This document shows positions 1 through 11,949 of a stretch of DNA of 64,000 nucleotides, piece after piece; positions within the stretch are counted from its first letter, which is position 1, and the number at the start of each line of letters is the position of its first letter. The stretch is taken from assembly GCF_049243985.1 (NCBI RefSeq), contig NC_135384.1, positions 15,186,501 through 15,250,500 on the forward strand, read 5' to 3'. This stretch comes from Paroedura picta (taxonomy: Eukaryota; Chordata; Lepidosauria; Squamata; Gekkonidae). Both the position numbers and the translations under genes were made by a program. The notes below the pieces were generated by a model that saw only the letters and a list, made by a program, of their open reading frames with translations, was not told where the DNA came from and did no database searches.

Positions 1-319
1 TGTGCAATACAAATGCTGCTTTTAGAAATTAAATAATTATTGTCTCCATTAATATGATAGAATATTATTATTCTCAAATCATAAAATGAACAAAATCTAT
101 TTATACTTTTTATCATATATTGAGCTATTGTAAATGACGGGGAAATGATTTTTTTTATGGACAAGCATTCCTTTAAACTTGGTGTGGGAGGATCATTTGG
201 ATTTTAAGCAGTGAACCAAAAGAATCATTAGAAACAGGAGTATTGATGCAACAAAACTGATGTGGTAAAACTTGATGGACAGCAATGTGATATACTGCAA
301 GGGAAGACTTGTCATTGAG
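1..319 (+). other. 5' flank of V2R copy 1 (conserved in all four copies)
   Basis: The sequence recurs upstream of the other three V2R genes, at about 14727-15043, 24487-24803 and 35002-35286. It includes an AT-rich block and the conserved string TTTTAAGCAGTGAACCAAAA about 65-130 nt before the start. It presumably holds the promoter and 5'UTR, but no core promoter motif can be assigned by eye. The window begins inside this repeated flank, so a further array member may lie to the left. Confidence 0.5.
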
Positions 320-3300
320 ATGCTGCTGCTACTGGTCATGTTGCTGCTGGTGCTGTCAAGTTGTATCATGCATAGGACGTGTTCAATTAATTGCTCCATA
401 TACGATGACCCCTTTCCGATTCCTCACAACTTTTATCAGGCAGGGGACCTTCTTATTGGTGGGATCGCCGCTCAAGTTGTTTTCTTAAATAACCCTCCAT
501 CTTTTGTAGAACACCCGGCGAGCATGGTGGTTGAAGAACCTGGGTAAGGATTTGGATTTTTTTCCTTTGACTAAATCTGATCACTGTGTTCATTTAGTGA
601 GTATGTAACCACAGATTACATTTTCATTTCATTATCCTTAACTCAACCCTGTTTGGGAGGCTAGGCTGGCAATGTATCATTGACTCAACATCATACATAA
701 AGCTGTCAAGGTCCAATGAAAAGGCAAATTGAGGTTTCTAAGACTTTTACCACCATACCATGTTGGCTATTTAATGTTATCTTTCTGCTATTTGCTTGGA
801 TCATTCTAAATAAATAAATAAAAATAGATTTTGTTTTCAATGGAAAGAATGGCATTCCAGCATCTGCAACGTTATACATCTTATTTATTTGTAGATCTAC
901 CCTCTCTCTTGCTCCTCTCTTGACCTGCCTGCTTGCTGACTCCTTTGATAATTAGCGGACATGACTCACCCATGGACACCGTTGATGAAGCAGGTGGTGG
1001 CAGGAAGCCCGCAATTAGTGTTGGGCTTCCAACAATGAGCTGCATGGCATGCATAAGAGGCGAAAGGCATGAGTGCCTATATAGGTCCAACATGTGACTG
1101 CCTTGGCATCTTCCATGCCCCGGAAGCCAATTGGATTCCCTTCCTTGTTTCCTGTGCTTTGGGTTATGTTTTACAAGTTCCTTTTGATTCATTGCAGTCG
1201 GTTCAGCCGCGGTATGAGCCTGTTGCTAGGAAGTACAGTTTGTGCAATAGACTCCCTGGAGATTAGGGGCCTCCTTAATGAGACCGGCAAGTATAGAAGT
1301 GTGGCCTTCCAGGCTCAAAGGACCTGCTCTCCTGGCTGGGATGGAGTGGGCACCAAGGCATCCAAGAAACCTCAGGTTAATCAGCCAGAAGGCTGAGGAG
1401 TCAGGCTTCATACCGTGCATGGCAAACCCTTTGGAGATTAGCATTATAATAAACGTCTACAGCCATATTTATGCCAAAAAGTAAGTTGGGTCATCATTGG
1501 CAGAACTGTCACACTGCTAATGAATGTTACCATGTGAAACCAAACCTAAGATGATTTCCTTTGCTATGAGGGCAAACTGTTTATGTATTAGAAATGAGGA
1601 GTTAGTTAAAGGCCCTGCTAAAGAAACCAGTTCATAAACTGGAAGTTCAGCTGGGAGGAAGTTCACTGTAAATGCAATTTGGTTGCTTTCTTACATATCT
1701 TCCCTGTAGGTCGATAACAAAAAACTACCAGTACATTTTAGCCTTGGCTTTTGCTGTAAAAGAGCTGAATGAGAATCCCAACTTCTTACCAAACACCACC
1801 TTGGGTCTCTACATCCTCAATAGCTACGGCCTTGGCAGGATGACTTTTAAAGCCATCCTCAGCATCCTTTCTGTGCAGCAGAGGCTGGTCCCTAACTTCA
1901 GCTGTGATAAGCGGCAGAAATTCATAGCTGTAATTGGAGGGCGTTTGTTTGAAACCTCTGCTCAGATGGCCTCCATTCTGAACATTTACAAGGCTCCTCA
2001 GGTAAGCCATAAACATTGATTTAACAATTCCAGAATCTGATTGAATATGCTGATTTCATTCATGAAAATGACATAGAGTTTTTTTTTTCTTTCAGCTGAC
2101 TTATGGATCGTTTCCCCTTGCAAAGGGTGACAAAAAACAATTTCCTTCCATATATCAGATGGTGCCTGATGACACCCATCAGTACAGGGGAGTTGTAAAG
2201 TTACTTCATCATTTTCAATGGACTTGGATTGGGCTCCTGGCTATGGATGATGACATGGGAAACCAGTTTTTGCAGAGAATAATACCTCTCCTCTCTGAGA
2301 ATAGCATTTGTTTTGCATTCATATACAAAATAACAAAGGTGGCTTACATAAATGACATGTCAGAATTTGTGTTAAACCAAGGTGAACAATACCCAGTATT
2401 AATGGACAAAAAAATCAATGTATTTTATGTCTATGGACAACTTTCAGCCATGATGACTTTAAGAATCACACTTTATTTTTTTCCTTTCGTTTTACTACCA
2501 AATCTGGATAAGGTGTGGATAGTTACATCACAGTGGGACTTTGAGTCATTTGCTATCCAAAGATTTTTAGATACAGACTCTCTCCATGGTGCCCTTTCCT
2601 TTGCAGTCCATTCTAATCAGCCTCCTGGATTCCAAGAATTCCTGCAGACCGTAAGACCATCCTGGGCTGGAGGAGATGGTTTCATTCAGACCTTTTGGGA
2701 GCAAGCATTCAGCTGTACATTGAAATATGAGCAAGGGGATATGAAGAAAATCTGCAGTGGGGAGGAGAAACTGGAGAGTCTTCCTGGCCCTTTCTTTGAA
2801 ATGCAGATGACTGGCCATAGCTATAATGTCTACAACGCTGTGTATGCTGTGGCCCATGCTTTACACAATATCCACACACATGAGTCCAAACGCAGGAAAA
2901 AATTGGAAAGTGGGAAAATGGATGTTGAAAATATAGAGCCTTGGCAGGTACTGAAATTATTCAAACCGGTTGACGTATCATAAATAGAATGCTTCTCTTT
3001 CTACTTCCAGTTTCCATGTTAAGTTCTCCCACCAACATAATGATTCAGAAATCTTTCTGTTTGTGTCCTTGATGTGTTTGTGTATTGTGTATGGCCTGCT
3101 GCAATGTTTTCAGCATTGTAACTATTCTTTCTGTTTTATTTTCTTATTTGTTCTAGATACACAAGTTTTTAAGGAAAACCTTCTTCAACAATTCAGTCGG
3201 AGAAAGCGTACAGTTTGATCAAGATGGACAATTAGTTACAGTTTTTGATGTCACCAATTGGGTTACCTTCTCAAATGGGTCATTTACTAGGGTGAAAGTC

Positions 3301-6300
3301 GGACGTCTGGATCCTCAGGCCCCTTCAGAGAATGAGCTCACTCTAGAAGACGATCAAATTGTGTGGCATAGAAGCTTTAACCAGGTGTCTGATTTCCTCC
3401 AATCAATTCCTACTTTTGCAAGCAAGACCAATGCTATTTTCAGCCATGATGAAGGAATGTATGTGTGTGTGCGTGTGTGGGGGGGAGTTAATTCACACTC
3501 ATTTTCTTCATGTGCCTCTTATTATTATTTTCTAGGTTACAGTATTGAGTGCAGATTAAATTTATCTTGAAGCAATTTCCAAATGCATTCTGCCAAAAAT
3601 ATAGAATATATAATTTTACCTTTTCCCTAAGAGTTACAAGTCAACTGCCTTACTGGAAGGCTGATATAGAAGATATATATAGAAGATACATAATATATAT
3701 ATATATACATATTTAATATAGAAGCTATTCTTACAATATAGGAGTTAAAAATAGAATTTGTCAAAATCTTGGTCTCAAATTTCTACCACTTTTCATTATG
3801 GTTTTCTTATTTTTGTTTTGGTCCTTCATGTTCAGCTGTTTGGTAAAAATATTGCAATGAAGAAAGCAGAATGAGTTAGCAGAATTCTCAGATTTTTTAA
3901 AATGCCGTATAATATATGTGAGTTTGGAAACACTTTGGATCACTTTTTGTAATATTTTGAGTTGGTGAATTTATGTGCCCCGTGTACTGGGAAGGAAAAG
4001 AAATGTGCTTTGCCATTGACAGGCTCTCACTAACATCCAAGTACTTGCATGGTAGTTTCCCATCCTGGTATTCAGCAGGACCAACCATCCTTAGCTTCTA
4101 AGATCGTATCAGACTGGAAAAGCCAGAAGTACAGATACATTTATTCAAATATCATTTAGTATACATAAGGCTGGGAGTTCAATCCCAGCAGCCGGCTCAA
4201 GGTTGACTCAGCCTTCCATCCTTCCGAGGTCGGTAAAATGAGTACCCAGCTTGCTGGGAGGTAAACGGTAATGACTGGGGAAGGCACTGGCAAACCACCC
4301 CATATTGAGTCTGCCATGAAAACGCTGGAGGGCGTCACCCCAAAGGCCAGACATGACTCGGTGCTTGCACAAGGATACCTTTACCTTTTTATACAACAAA
4401 GAACATTCCTGGTTAGGTCATGTAACTATATCAAGCTAAATATCTAGATTCAAATCCAATAGCACCACAGAGATCAAGATTTTCAGACTATGAACTTTGG
4501 AATGTCAAACACTTTCTCTTGGAGCTTTGACAAATGGAGCTTTGACTAGTGAAAATGCATCCACCCAAATCATGCTGGTCTCTAGAAGTTCTTTGCCAGT
4601 CAAATCTTGGTTATTTAATGGAACTAACCCAGCTACCATGAGAAACTGCCCTGGTGAGCTTCACCATATCACTGCACTAAGCTGTTTCTCGCCTCAAAGC
4701 ACTGTTGGTTTCAACTTGCAGATGCTTATATCAGTTCTAAGAAAAAAATAACAGTAAATGATATGATATTGATCAGAGCTATAGCAACTGAATTATTAAA
4801 TTGACCAGTTGAATAAACCACCAGTTCGCTTCGAACCCTGGCTAATGCTGTACAATCAAAGGCAACATTTTAGTGCATATTATCAGAGGTGATAGAGCCT
4901 CTTGTGGTGCAGAGTGGTAAGGCAGCAGACATGCAGTCTGAAAGCCCATGAGTCTGGGAGTTCAATCCCAGCAGCCAACTCAAGGTTGACTCAGCCTTCC
5001 ATCCTTCCGAGGTCGCTGGGGGGTAAACGGTAATGACTCGAAAGGCACTGGCAAACCACCCCATATTGAGTCTGTCATGAAAACACTAGAGGGCATCACC
5101 CCAAGGGTCAGACATGACTTAGTGCTTGCATGGGGGGATACCTTTAGCTTTACCTTTATCAGAAGTGATTAATCTTTCATTTGCATTTTCATTTAGATAT
5201 TTTCAATTCTATGCTGTGATAGAAGTTGAGCATTTTGCCAATTTCCACCTCTGTGTTGTGCGTTTTGGTCACCTCATGGTTGATAATTAATTGGTGACAT
5301 CACAGGAAAGCTACTGCTTAATACAAAATGCTAATTTGTTTTCTCTGACATCATATTTACTTCCCCACCAAAACAAAATTTGGCAGGCCACCCATTATCA
5401 AAAGACAATTATTCAATGCTAACAACACTTTCTGTTTATGGACAGGTGCTTCCTATTTCTGTCTGCAATGACCCCTGCCAGCCTGGCTTCAGCAAGTCAA
5501 AGAAGGAGGGAGAGAAATTTTGCTGCTATGATTGTACTCCCTGTCCAGAAGGGATGGTCTCTGAAAACAACAGTAAGAGAAATGTTTCAAATTATTCTTG
5601 TACAACAGAAAGAAGTAATGGGAGAAATTCAGTTACTCTGCTATTTGGAGACAAGAACATGCAGCTTTTTAATGACATAGATTTAAATATCGAGACTTCT
5701 GCTTTTCAAATATAGTTAATAAAATTGTGGCAACTTCTTTCTGTTTCTGTATATATCATAGCCCTAAAGCCACCACTCTTCAGAAAAAGAAAACAGTTGC
5801 AAATTTAGATTCTGGTGGGAAGCTATGTAGGTCTGAAACAAAGGTCAAAGTGAAAGTCAAGTGGTAACTTGAAAACCAAGAAGTTTGATGCTGGTATAAG
5901 CTTTTTTATGTGCATGCACACTCCCTCATATACATTGAAACAGACTTCCATAAGTCTTACATATACAGGGAGCTTAAGTTTCTACTGCAGATATTCTCTG
6001 GGTCTTTGCTTCTGTTCTAAAGGTAAAGGTATCCTCTTTGAAAGCACCGAGTCATGTCTGACCCTTGGGGTGATGCCCTCTAGCATTTTCATGGCAGACT
6101 CAATACGGGGTGGTTTGCCAATGCCTTCCCCAGTCATTACCATTTACCCCCGAGCAAGCTGGGTACTCATTTTACTGACCTCGGAAGGATGGAAGGCTGA
6201 GTCAACCTTGAGCCGGCTGCTGGGATCGAACTCCCAGCCTCTCGGGCAAAGCTTTCAGATGTCTGCCTCACCACTCTGCGCCACAAGAGGCTCTTAAGGG

Positions 6301-8390
6301 AGCTCAGTTGGACACTTATTGTCTAGTCACTGAACGGCTAGTTATAGTCATAGTGCAATAAAACAGTTGGTAAGACCTGTGGATAGCAGTAAAGTAACAT
6401 ACTCAGAATTAAACTTTGGTTTGTCTAAAAGTGCCACTGGACTCAAAATTTGTTCATTTGTAAATTTAGAATAATAAGGATTGCTTCTTATAAACAGTTT
6501 ATGCACTGGGAACTTCAGTGCCCCAGCTCCCTTTTGGGAGCAAATATGGAGGGTGGATGAGGCGCACTGGGACAAACGATCCCCTGCGTGGGTTCAGGAA
6601 GAGTTGGGGCAACCTGCCACAACTAAAACTTCAGCCTGTAGCCCAGCATGGAGCCTTCAGTGCATAAATGGTGATATGTATCTTTTCTCTACCAGAGGAA
6701 CCTCAAAGCGTCTTATAATCGCCTACACTTTTCTCTCGCCTCAGCAGTCATACTGTGAGATAGGTGAAGCTGCTCAGTCAGAACAGCTTTATCAGGGCTG
6801 TAGTGAGCTCAAGGTCACCAGGCAGACTGCATGCAGTGGAGCGGGGAATCAAACCTCTCTCAACTATAATTAGGACATGAATCTTGTTTGAAGGGAATGT
6901 CATATAGTTGAGGTTTCTAAGAGTTGATCTCCTAGACCTATGATCTTGAAGGATCGTGCCTTTCTTTTTTCCCAGTACGTTCAAAGATAATGGTACCGCA
7001 GTTGCACTGGCTCACCTGGTTTGACCTGGGCTGACAAATAGACAGATGGAGCCAGTCACTTTTTGAGTAAAAGAAGAAACTGCTTCGCTCCATTAATCTC
7101 TAATGCAAGTGAACAGTTATCATCTAGTCACTAATTACATTCCTTTTTTAATTTAGAAAATCTTGCGATCATTACTATTTCTTTTGGAATCAAAGCATCT
7201 ATAACATTATACACTTCTACAGAATTTTGATATGACAGGATCTAGATCTCATTTCAAAATTTAAATCTCAAGACAATCAGAAAGATGTGAGAGAGTCCAT
7301 TCCTATAGTTTGATTGTCCAACAGGCTGCACACCTGGTCAATCACCAAACCCACTGCCTTTAACATTATCCCAAACCTTTGACAAAATAGACAGAAAGGA
7401 GGGGCATTTTTTTCTACATTATGTTTATGATTGTCTCTTAGAGAATACACACAAACTTGAAATACTGAAACAGCTCTTTTGATTCCTTCAGATATGGATG
7501 CCTGTGTCAAATGTCCAAATAATCAATATCCCAGTGAAAGCCATCAGGAATGCCTTCTCAAAGTCCCAAGCTACCTTTCATATAGAGAGACTTTAGGGAT
7601 CCTCTTTGTCATATTGGCTGTATCTTTCTCTCTGATAACATTATTAGTCCTTGTGACCTTCCTGAAATACAAGGACACTCCCATTGTCAAAGCCAACAAC
7701 CGAAGCCTCAGCTACATTCTCCTCCTCTCCCTCCTGCTTTGTTTCCTCAGCTCCTTGATGTTCATTGGAAAGCCAGGGAAGGTGACCTGCATTCTGCGCC
7801 AAATAACTTTCAGCCTCATCTTCTGTGTGGCCCTTTCCAGTGTCTTAGCCAAAACTATTACTGTGGTCCTGGCCTTCATGGCCACCAAACCTGGATCTCA
7901 CATGAGGAGATGGGTGGGTAAAAAACTGGCCCATTCCATTGTCCTTTCTGGCTCCTTAATTCATGCAGTCATTTGTGTTGTTTGGGTTTGTATTTCCCCT
8001 CCTTTCCCACAGATGAATATGCATGCACAAGCCAGGGAAATCATCCTGGAATGTAATGAGGGCTCTGCTACGATGTTTTACTTTGTCCTTGGCTATCTGG
8101 GCTTTCTGGCCAGTGTCAGCTTCACAGTGGCTTTTCTTGCCAGGAAGTTACCTGGAAGTTTCAATGAAGCCAAGTTCATCACTTTCAGCATGTTGGTGTT
8201 TTGCAGTGTTTGGTTTTCCTTTATTCCATCTTACTTGAGCTCTAAAGGGAAATCCATGGTGGCTGTGGAGATCTTCTCTATCTTGGCCTCTGCTGCTGGC
8301 TTACTGGTTTGCATCTTTTCCCCAAAATGCTACATCCTTTTGCTGAGGCCAGAAATGAATATTCGGAAGCAGATAATTAGGACCATGTGA
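320..8390 (+). CDS. Vomeronasal type-2 receptor, array copy 1 (873 aa, six exons)
   Basis: Class C GPCR for pheromone or peptide cues at the vomeronasal neuron surface. Predicted exons: 320-543, 1710-2001, 2096-2947, 3157-3384, 5446-5572 and 7492-8390. Splice sites are GT-AG and phases agree (2,0,0,0,1). Exon 1 gives a leucine-rich signal peptide. Exons 2-4 give the Venus-flytrap ligand-binding domain (about residues 50-530), with N-glycosylation sequons NTT, NFS, NNS and NGS. Exon 5 plus the start of exon 6 give a nine-cysteine NCD3G linker. Exon 6 carries seven membrane segments with the V2R hallmarks [16 protein letters not shown] and [16 protein letters not shown]. The ATG at 320 is preferred because it is the only start all four copies keep. 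An in-frame ATG at 275 would add 15 residues. It is the longest copy because introns 4 and 5 carry extra SINEs. The family is certain by motif and structure. The ligand is unknown. Confidence 0.92.
3995..4117 (-). mobile_element. 5S rRNA-derived SINE fragment in intron 4 of V2R-1
   Basis: Read on the minus strand, it matches the 3' half of 5S rRNA, with TCTTAGAAGCTAAG then GTACTTGGATG, followed by the body element GTCAATGGCAAAGCAC seen in squamate 5S-headed SINEs. The same fragment sits at the same place in the other three copies, so it predates the duplications. Confidence 0.6.
4165..4389 (+). mobile_element. Sauria-type SINE, 5'-truncated, in intron 4 of V2R-1
   Basis: It begins inside the tRNA-related head near the B-box-like GGGAGTTCAATCC and ends in ACCTTT. 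It is flanked by TATAC direct repeats (4160-4164 and 4390-4394). Copies 2-4 have the empty site, so it is specific to copy 1. Confidence 0.8.
4894..5156 (+). mobile_element. Sauria-type SINE, near full length, in intron 4 of V2R-1
   Basis: It starts with AGAGCCTCTTGTGG (tRNA-derived head), has the B-box-like GTTCAATCCC and ends in a CTTTACCTT tail. A 13-bp target-site duplication flanks it: TATCAGAGGTGAT at 4881-4893 and TATCAGAAGTGAT at 5157-5169, one mismatch. The other three copies carry a single unoccupied site. Confidence 0.88.
6019..6294 (-). mobile_element. Sauria-type SINE in intron 5 of V2R-1
   Basis: Antisense copy running from AAAGGTAAAGG (tail) to CCACAAGAGGCTCT (head). Shared with copies 3 and 4 and absent from copy 2. 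GGGAGCTT-like repeats at 5968-5975 and 6298-6305 bracket the SINE plus 43 extra bases on its tail side. Confidence 0.85.
6673..6856 (-). mobile_element. CORE/MIR-like tRNA SINE, degraded, in intron 5 of V2R-1
   Basis: The reverse complement resembles the better-preserved SINEs at 50069 and 58325: a CCTCACAGGGTGTCTG-like segment and a GCTTTGAGGTTCCTCTGG-like 3' part. The same insertion is in copy 2 (21110-21335). Copies 3 and 4 lack this stretch. Confidence 0.6.
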
Positions 8391-8450
8391 GGATATCAGC
8401 AATAGTTTTCTTGATACCAAAATCTGGTATCAATGGAAATGACCGTGGAA

Positions 8451-8456
8451 AATAAA
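8451..8456 (+). promoter_or_regulatory. Candidate poly(A) signal AATAAA, V2R-1
   Basis: AATAAA lies about 60 nt after the stop codon within GGAAAATAAAAC, which is conserved in all four copies. Confidence 0.5.
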
Positions 8457-8867
8457 ACAGGACTCTTATGGAGGGAAAGTAACCTAATGTCATGAAGCAT
8501 CTCAGTGTGATAAACAACCTAACTCAACACACCACAGAAGTTCCATAATCTTCTTCAGATAGTATTTTTTGTCTGAACATGAATGTTCTCACAACAAAAG
8601 AGTCCTCTAGCTCTGTGTTGTGTGGAGTGGAGTGAGGAACTCTAAACAAATACAAAAAAACACATTGTCTTATTCTTTCTGGATCTTTTATTCAAATAGG
8701 TTTTTATTCCTACACTTTGGCTAAATACTCTCTGCATTCCCTCAAACCAAATGTTCTTCCCCAGTAATTCAGTAAATAAATCTGTGAAAACAGTAAATTT
8801 ATATTCAGATAAGACCAAGATTCTCACTGAACTCTACTGGGCTGCACTTTTTAAATGCTTAATGCAC

Positions 8868-9165
8868 TTAATTGGCAAATCTATGCAAAGTCATCACTTT
8901 CCCAGTTTTCAAATGTGGCAAGGAATAAGCAGAGCCACTATTGATGGAGCATTTGGATGTGGGAACCCCAGTGGATGTTGTGGCTTGCATACTGGGCTTA
9001 CACCTGGAGCACAGCATAGAAGAGAAAGGCAGCACCCACGATGTGTATAAGGATGCCGTGCAATTGGGTCCCATCCTCTTTGCTCAGCATGCCACAGAGC
9101 AGCTTCCCTCCCTCCCACCCTATGTGATGTGTAAACAGCTGTGTGACTGTGTCAGAGGTGGATAG
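8868..9165. other. Unassigned conserved downstream block, V2R-1 unit
   Basis: Recurs after each V2R gene (about 23020-23235, 32507-32789 and 43350-43668). Both strands hold short open frames. The + strand frames share an ILGLHLEHSIEEKG-like segment and end near PPYVMCKQLCDCV. I do not recognise it. It may be an old transposon piece carried by the array. Confidence 0.35.
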
Positions 9166-10585
9166 ACTCAAATAATAATAATAACGTAGGAAGGAACATC
9201 CTAGGAGATATAGTCCACCCCCCTGCACTATGCATGATACTCGCAACTCTATCACTCATCCACTGTAACCTGCCCCCCCCTTGAGACTTCACAGAATCAG
9301 CCTCTCCGTCAGATGGCTATCTAGCCTCCGTTTAAAAATTTCCAAAGATGGAGAACCCACCACCTCCTGAGGAAGCCTGTTTCACTGAGAAACTGCTCTG
9401 CCAAGAACATTGGTTCTGGTCCGTCTCTCTGGGCAAGGGAGAAAAACTCTGCTCTATCGTCTATATGGCATCCTTTTATATGCTTGAAGATGGTTATCAG
9501 ATTCCCCTCTCAGTCATCTCCTCTCCAGGCTAAACAGACCAAGCTCCCCCAATCTTTCTTCATACATTTTGGTCTCCAAACCCTTCACCATCTTAGTTGC
9601 CCTCCTCTGGACACACTCCAGTTTGTCTACATCCCTCTGCAACTGGGGTGCCCAAAACAGAATACAGTACTCCAAATGAGGCCAAACCAGAGCAGTGTAC
9701 AGTGGTACCATGACCTCCTATGATCTGGACACGATACTCCATTTGATACAGCCCCAAATCCCATTTGCTTTTTTAGCCACTGAGTCACACTGCTGATTCA
9801 TGTTAAAAGTATGGCCTATTTCATGTTCAATTTATGGCCTATTTTGTGTTCAATGTATGCCCTTCATGTTCAGCCCTATGAAGATAGGTTGAGGGACTTG
9901 GGAATCTTCAGCCTGGAGAAAAGGAGGTTGAGAGGAGACGTGATAGCCCTCTTTAAGTATTTGAAAGGTTGTCATTTGGAGGAGGGCAGGATGCTGTTCG
10001 CATTGGTTGCAGAGGTAAGGACGTGCAGTAATGGGTTTAAACTACAAGTAGAATGATATAGGATAGATTTTCAATCAGAATAGTTCAGCAGTGGAATAGG
10101 CTGCCTAAGGAGGTGTTGAACTCCCCCTCCCAGTCTTCAAGCAAAGTTTGGATACACTCTTTTCTTGGATGCTTTAGGATGCTTTGGGCTGATCCTGCGT
10201 TGAGCAGGGGGTGGGACTAGATGGCCTGTATGGATCCTTCCAACTCTATGATTCTATGTATGGTCTACTAAGACTCCTAGATCCCTTTTGCACCAGCTCC
10301 GGCCTAGACAAGTCTCCCCCATCTTATATTGGCATATTTGGTTTTTCCTACATGAATGCAGAACTTTACATTTGTCCCTATTGAATTTCATTTTATTCAG
10401 TTTAGCCCACTTCTTGAGACTATCAAGATCATCCTGTATTCTGATTTTGTCTTTGGTTGTGTTTGCTACCCCTCCCAGTTTAGTATCGTCTGCAAATTTA
10501 ATAAGTATCCCCACTAAACCCTCATTTATAAATATGTTGAACAACACAGGCCCCAGGACAGATGTCTGGGGAACTCTACTTATCA
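9161..10585 (-). mobile_element. CR1 LINE 3' region (antisense), downstream of V2R-1
   Basis: It reads from the reverse complement of the CR1 3' end into reverse-transcriptase-region sequence. An example is the minus-strand frame at 10254-10547 with LVGILIKFADDTKLGG, the FADD catalytic box of a LINE reverse transcriptase. A second CR1 fragment in sense orientation interrupts it at about 9872-10258. The unit is shared with copies 3 and 4 and deleted in copy 2. Confidence 0.85.
9872..10258 (+). mobile_element. CR1 3' fragment nested in antisense CR1
   Basis: Sense CR1 text including GGTTGGGAGAC-type segments, GATGGCCTGTATGG and the terminal ATTCTATG repeat. Antisense CR1 resumes immediately after with TATGGTCTACTAAG. 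The same nested insertion is in the V2R-3 unit but not in the V2R-4 unit. Confidence 0.85.
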
Positions 10586-11413
10586 GGGAGTCTGGTGGGT
10601 GTTGTACAAGAAAAATAAAACAATGAATACTGTCTCCAATACCCAGCAGAGCTTCCTTCCACTGATCGACCTGGAGGGAATTAGATCAATATTATTCAGT
10701 AATGACATTCAGTATCAGATGGCTCTTGAGAGATGAAGGACTGGACACTGTCTCTGTGGCTGGGTTTATAATATGGCAGCTCCGATTGACAATTTTAAAA
10801 TATCCCAGTCAAAGACAGTCCTATGGTTTATATCCATTTAAAAAGACCATGTCACCCCCAGACCACAACAGGGGATGCTGATTCCACATTCAGACCACAT
10901 TTTCACAAAAGAACTTTGTCTACAAGGAAATCCTCCTGCAAACACCACACCCCCAAAGACATCACCACATTCTACATCTCTGCTCTCTCCAACTCTCTTC
11001 TGAACAATCCCGCTCAGTGAAAACCACTAACAACCAAGAACTTCATGTCAGCCAATACACAACAAAACTATTTAATTCTAGTAAATAAATATAAATCTTC
11101 TTCTAAATGTATCTGCAGGCTTAAAAATGTCAGGGACCTCTGACATGTGTGACATACATGCTATGCTGAGACAAGACTGAAAAAGGGATGAACTGCAGTA
11201 GCATGGAAGGCACCGGTGTCAGCTGACACATTTTAGGCCTGGTACGTTAGTTGAAGGCAACTGTGTTGGGTTAATATCAGCTGAAGAAGATGTGGTTGCT
11301 CACAATCAGTTGTCATTTGGATGCCCATGCACATACTAAATCACAAAGCAGAGCAAAGGCCAAAGGTAACAAACTATTTGACAGTTTTCTAGGTGGAAGA
11401 CATCAGTCACTAG
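10586..11413. other. Intergenic paralogous spacer, no gene seen
   Basis: Shared in part with the spacers after copies 2-4 (for example GGCTCTTGAGAGATGAAGGA at about 10720). Short open frames here are not conserved in sequence between copies. I see no gene. Confidence 0.5.
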
Positions 11414-11949
11414 TAAGGTGACAAGATGTCCCACCTTTGGCGGTACAATCCCTCCTTTGGGGCATTTGCCCCACATCCCGTCGCATTTCTTAAATGTCCT
11501 GCGGTGCTCTCCAATAAAAAAAAAATTAAAACATTTTTTTACTTTTTTCCCCCAGCAGGCAGCCCAGGCTCAGGAGGCCCCCTGAACAGGCCCCCGGGCT
11601 CAGGAGGCCCTCGCACAGGTGCCTGGGCTCCAGGGCAGGGCTTCTTGGCTGGATCTGCTGCCCCCTGCTCGGGCAGCTCTTCCAGGGCTCCTGCTCCTGC
11701 TGCCACCGCCCCGGCACCGGCACCCCTGCACCGCTACTTCCTCTGAGCTGTCTGCCCCGCTGGTGGTGGCTGAGCGAGGCGGGGTGCGTGGGCTGGCTTC
11801 CCAGTAGCAGAAGCTGCCACTGGACACGAAGAATTAGGAGCCGGCCCCCAAAGCCCCTGATACCACCGCTGCCTCCTAGCTGCCCGCCTGACATCTCCTT
11901 TGGCTGGTGGGTGTGCAGGTGTATGTGTGCTCGGGGGGGGGGGGGGCAG

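Noticed and set aside
275-319. ATG at 275 as the V2R-1 start
   Set aside because: Possible, but copies 3 and 4 cannot use the equivalent, and the ATG at 320 sits directly before the signal peptide.
1069-1484. Frames in intron 1 of V2R-1 as an extra exon
   Set aside because: Exon 1 to exon 2 joins in phase without them, and copies 3 and 4 lack about 150 bp of the stretch. It looks like carried intron or repeat sequence.
2567-2857. 96-codon minus-strand frame repeated in all four V2R copies
   Set aside because: It is antisense to V2R exon 3 and is conserved only because the exon is.
4894-4990. tRNA-like gene with A and B box resemblance
   Set aside because: It is the head of a Sauria-type SINE with a target duplication and ACCTTT tail.
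9811-10547. Short frames that look like gene fragments downstream of V2R-1
   Set aside because: They are parts of sense and antisense CR1 LINE sequence.
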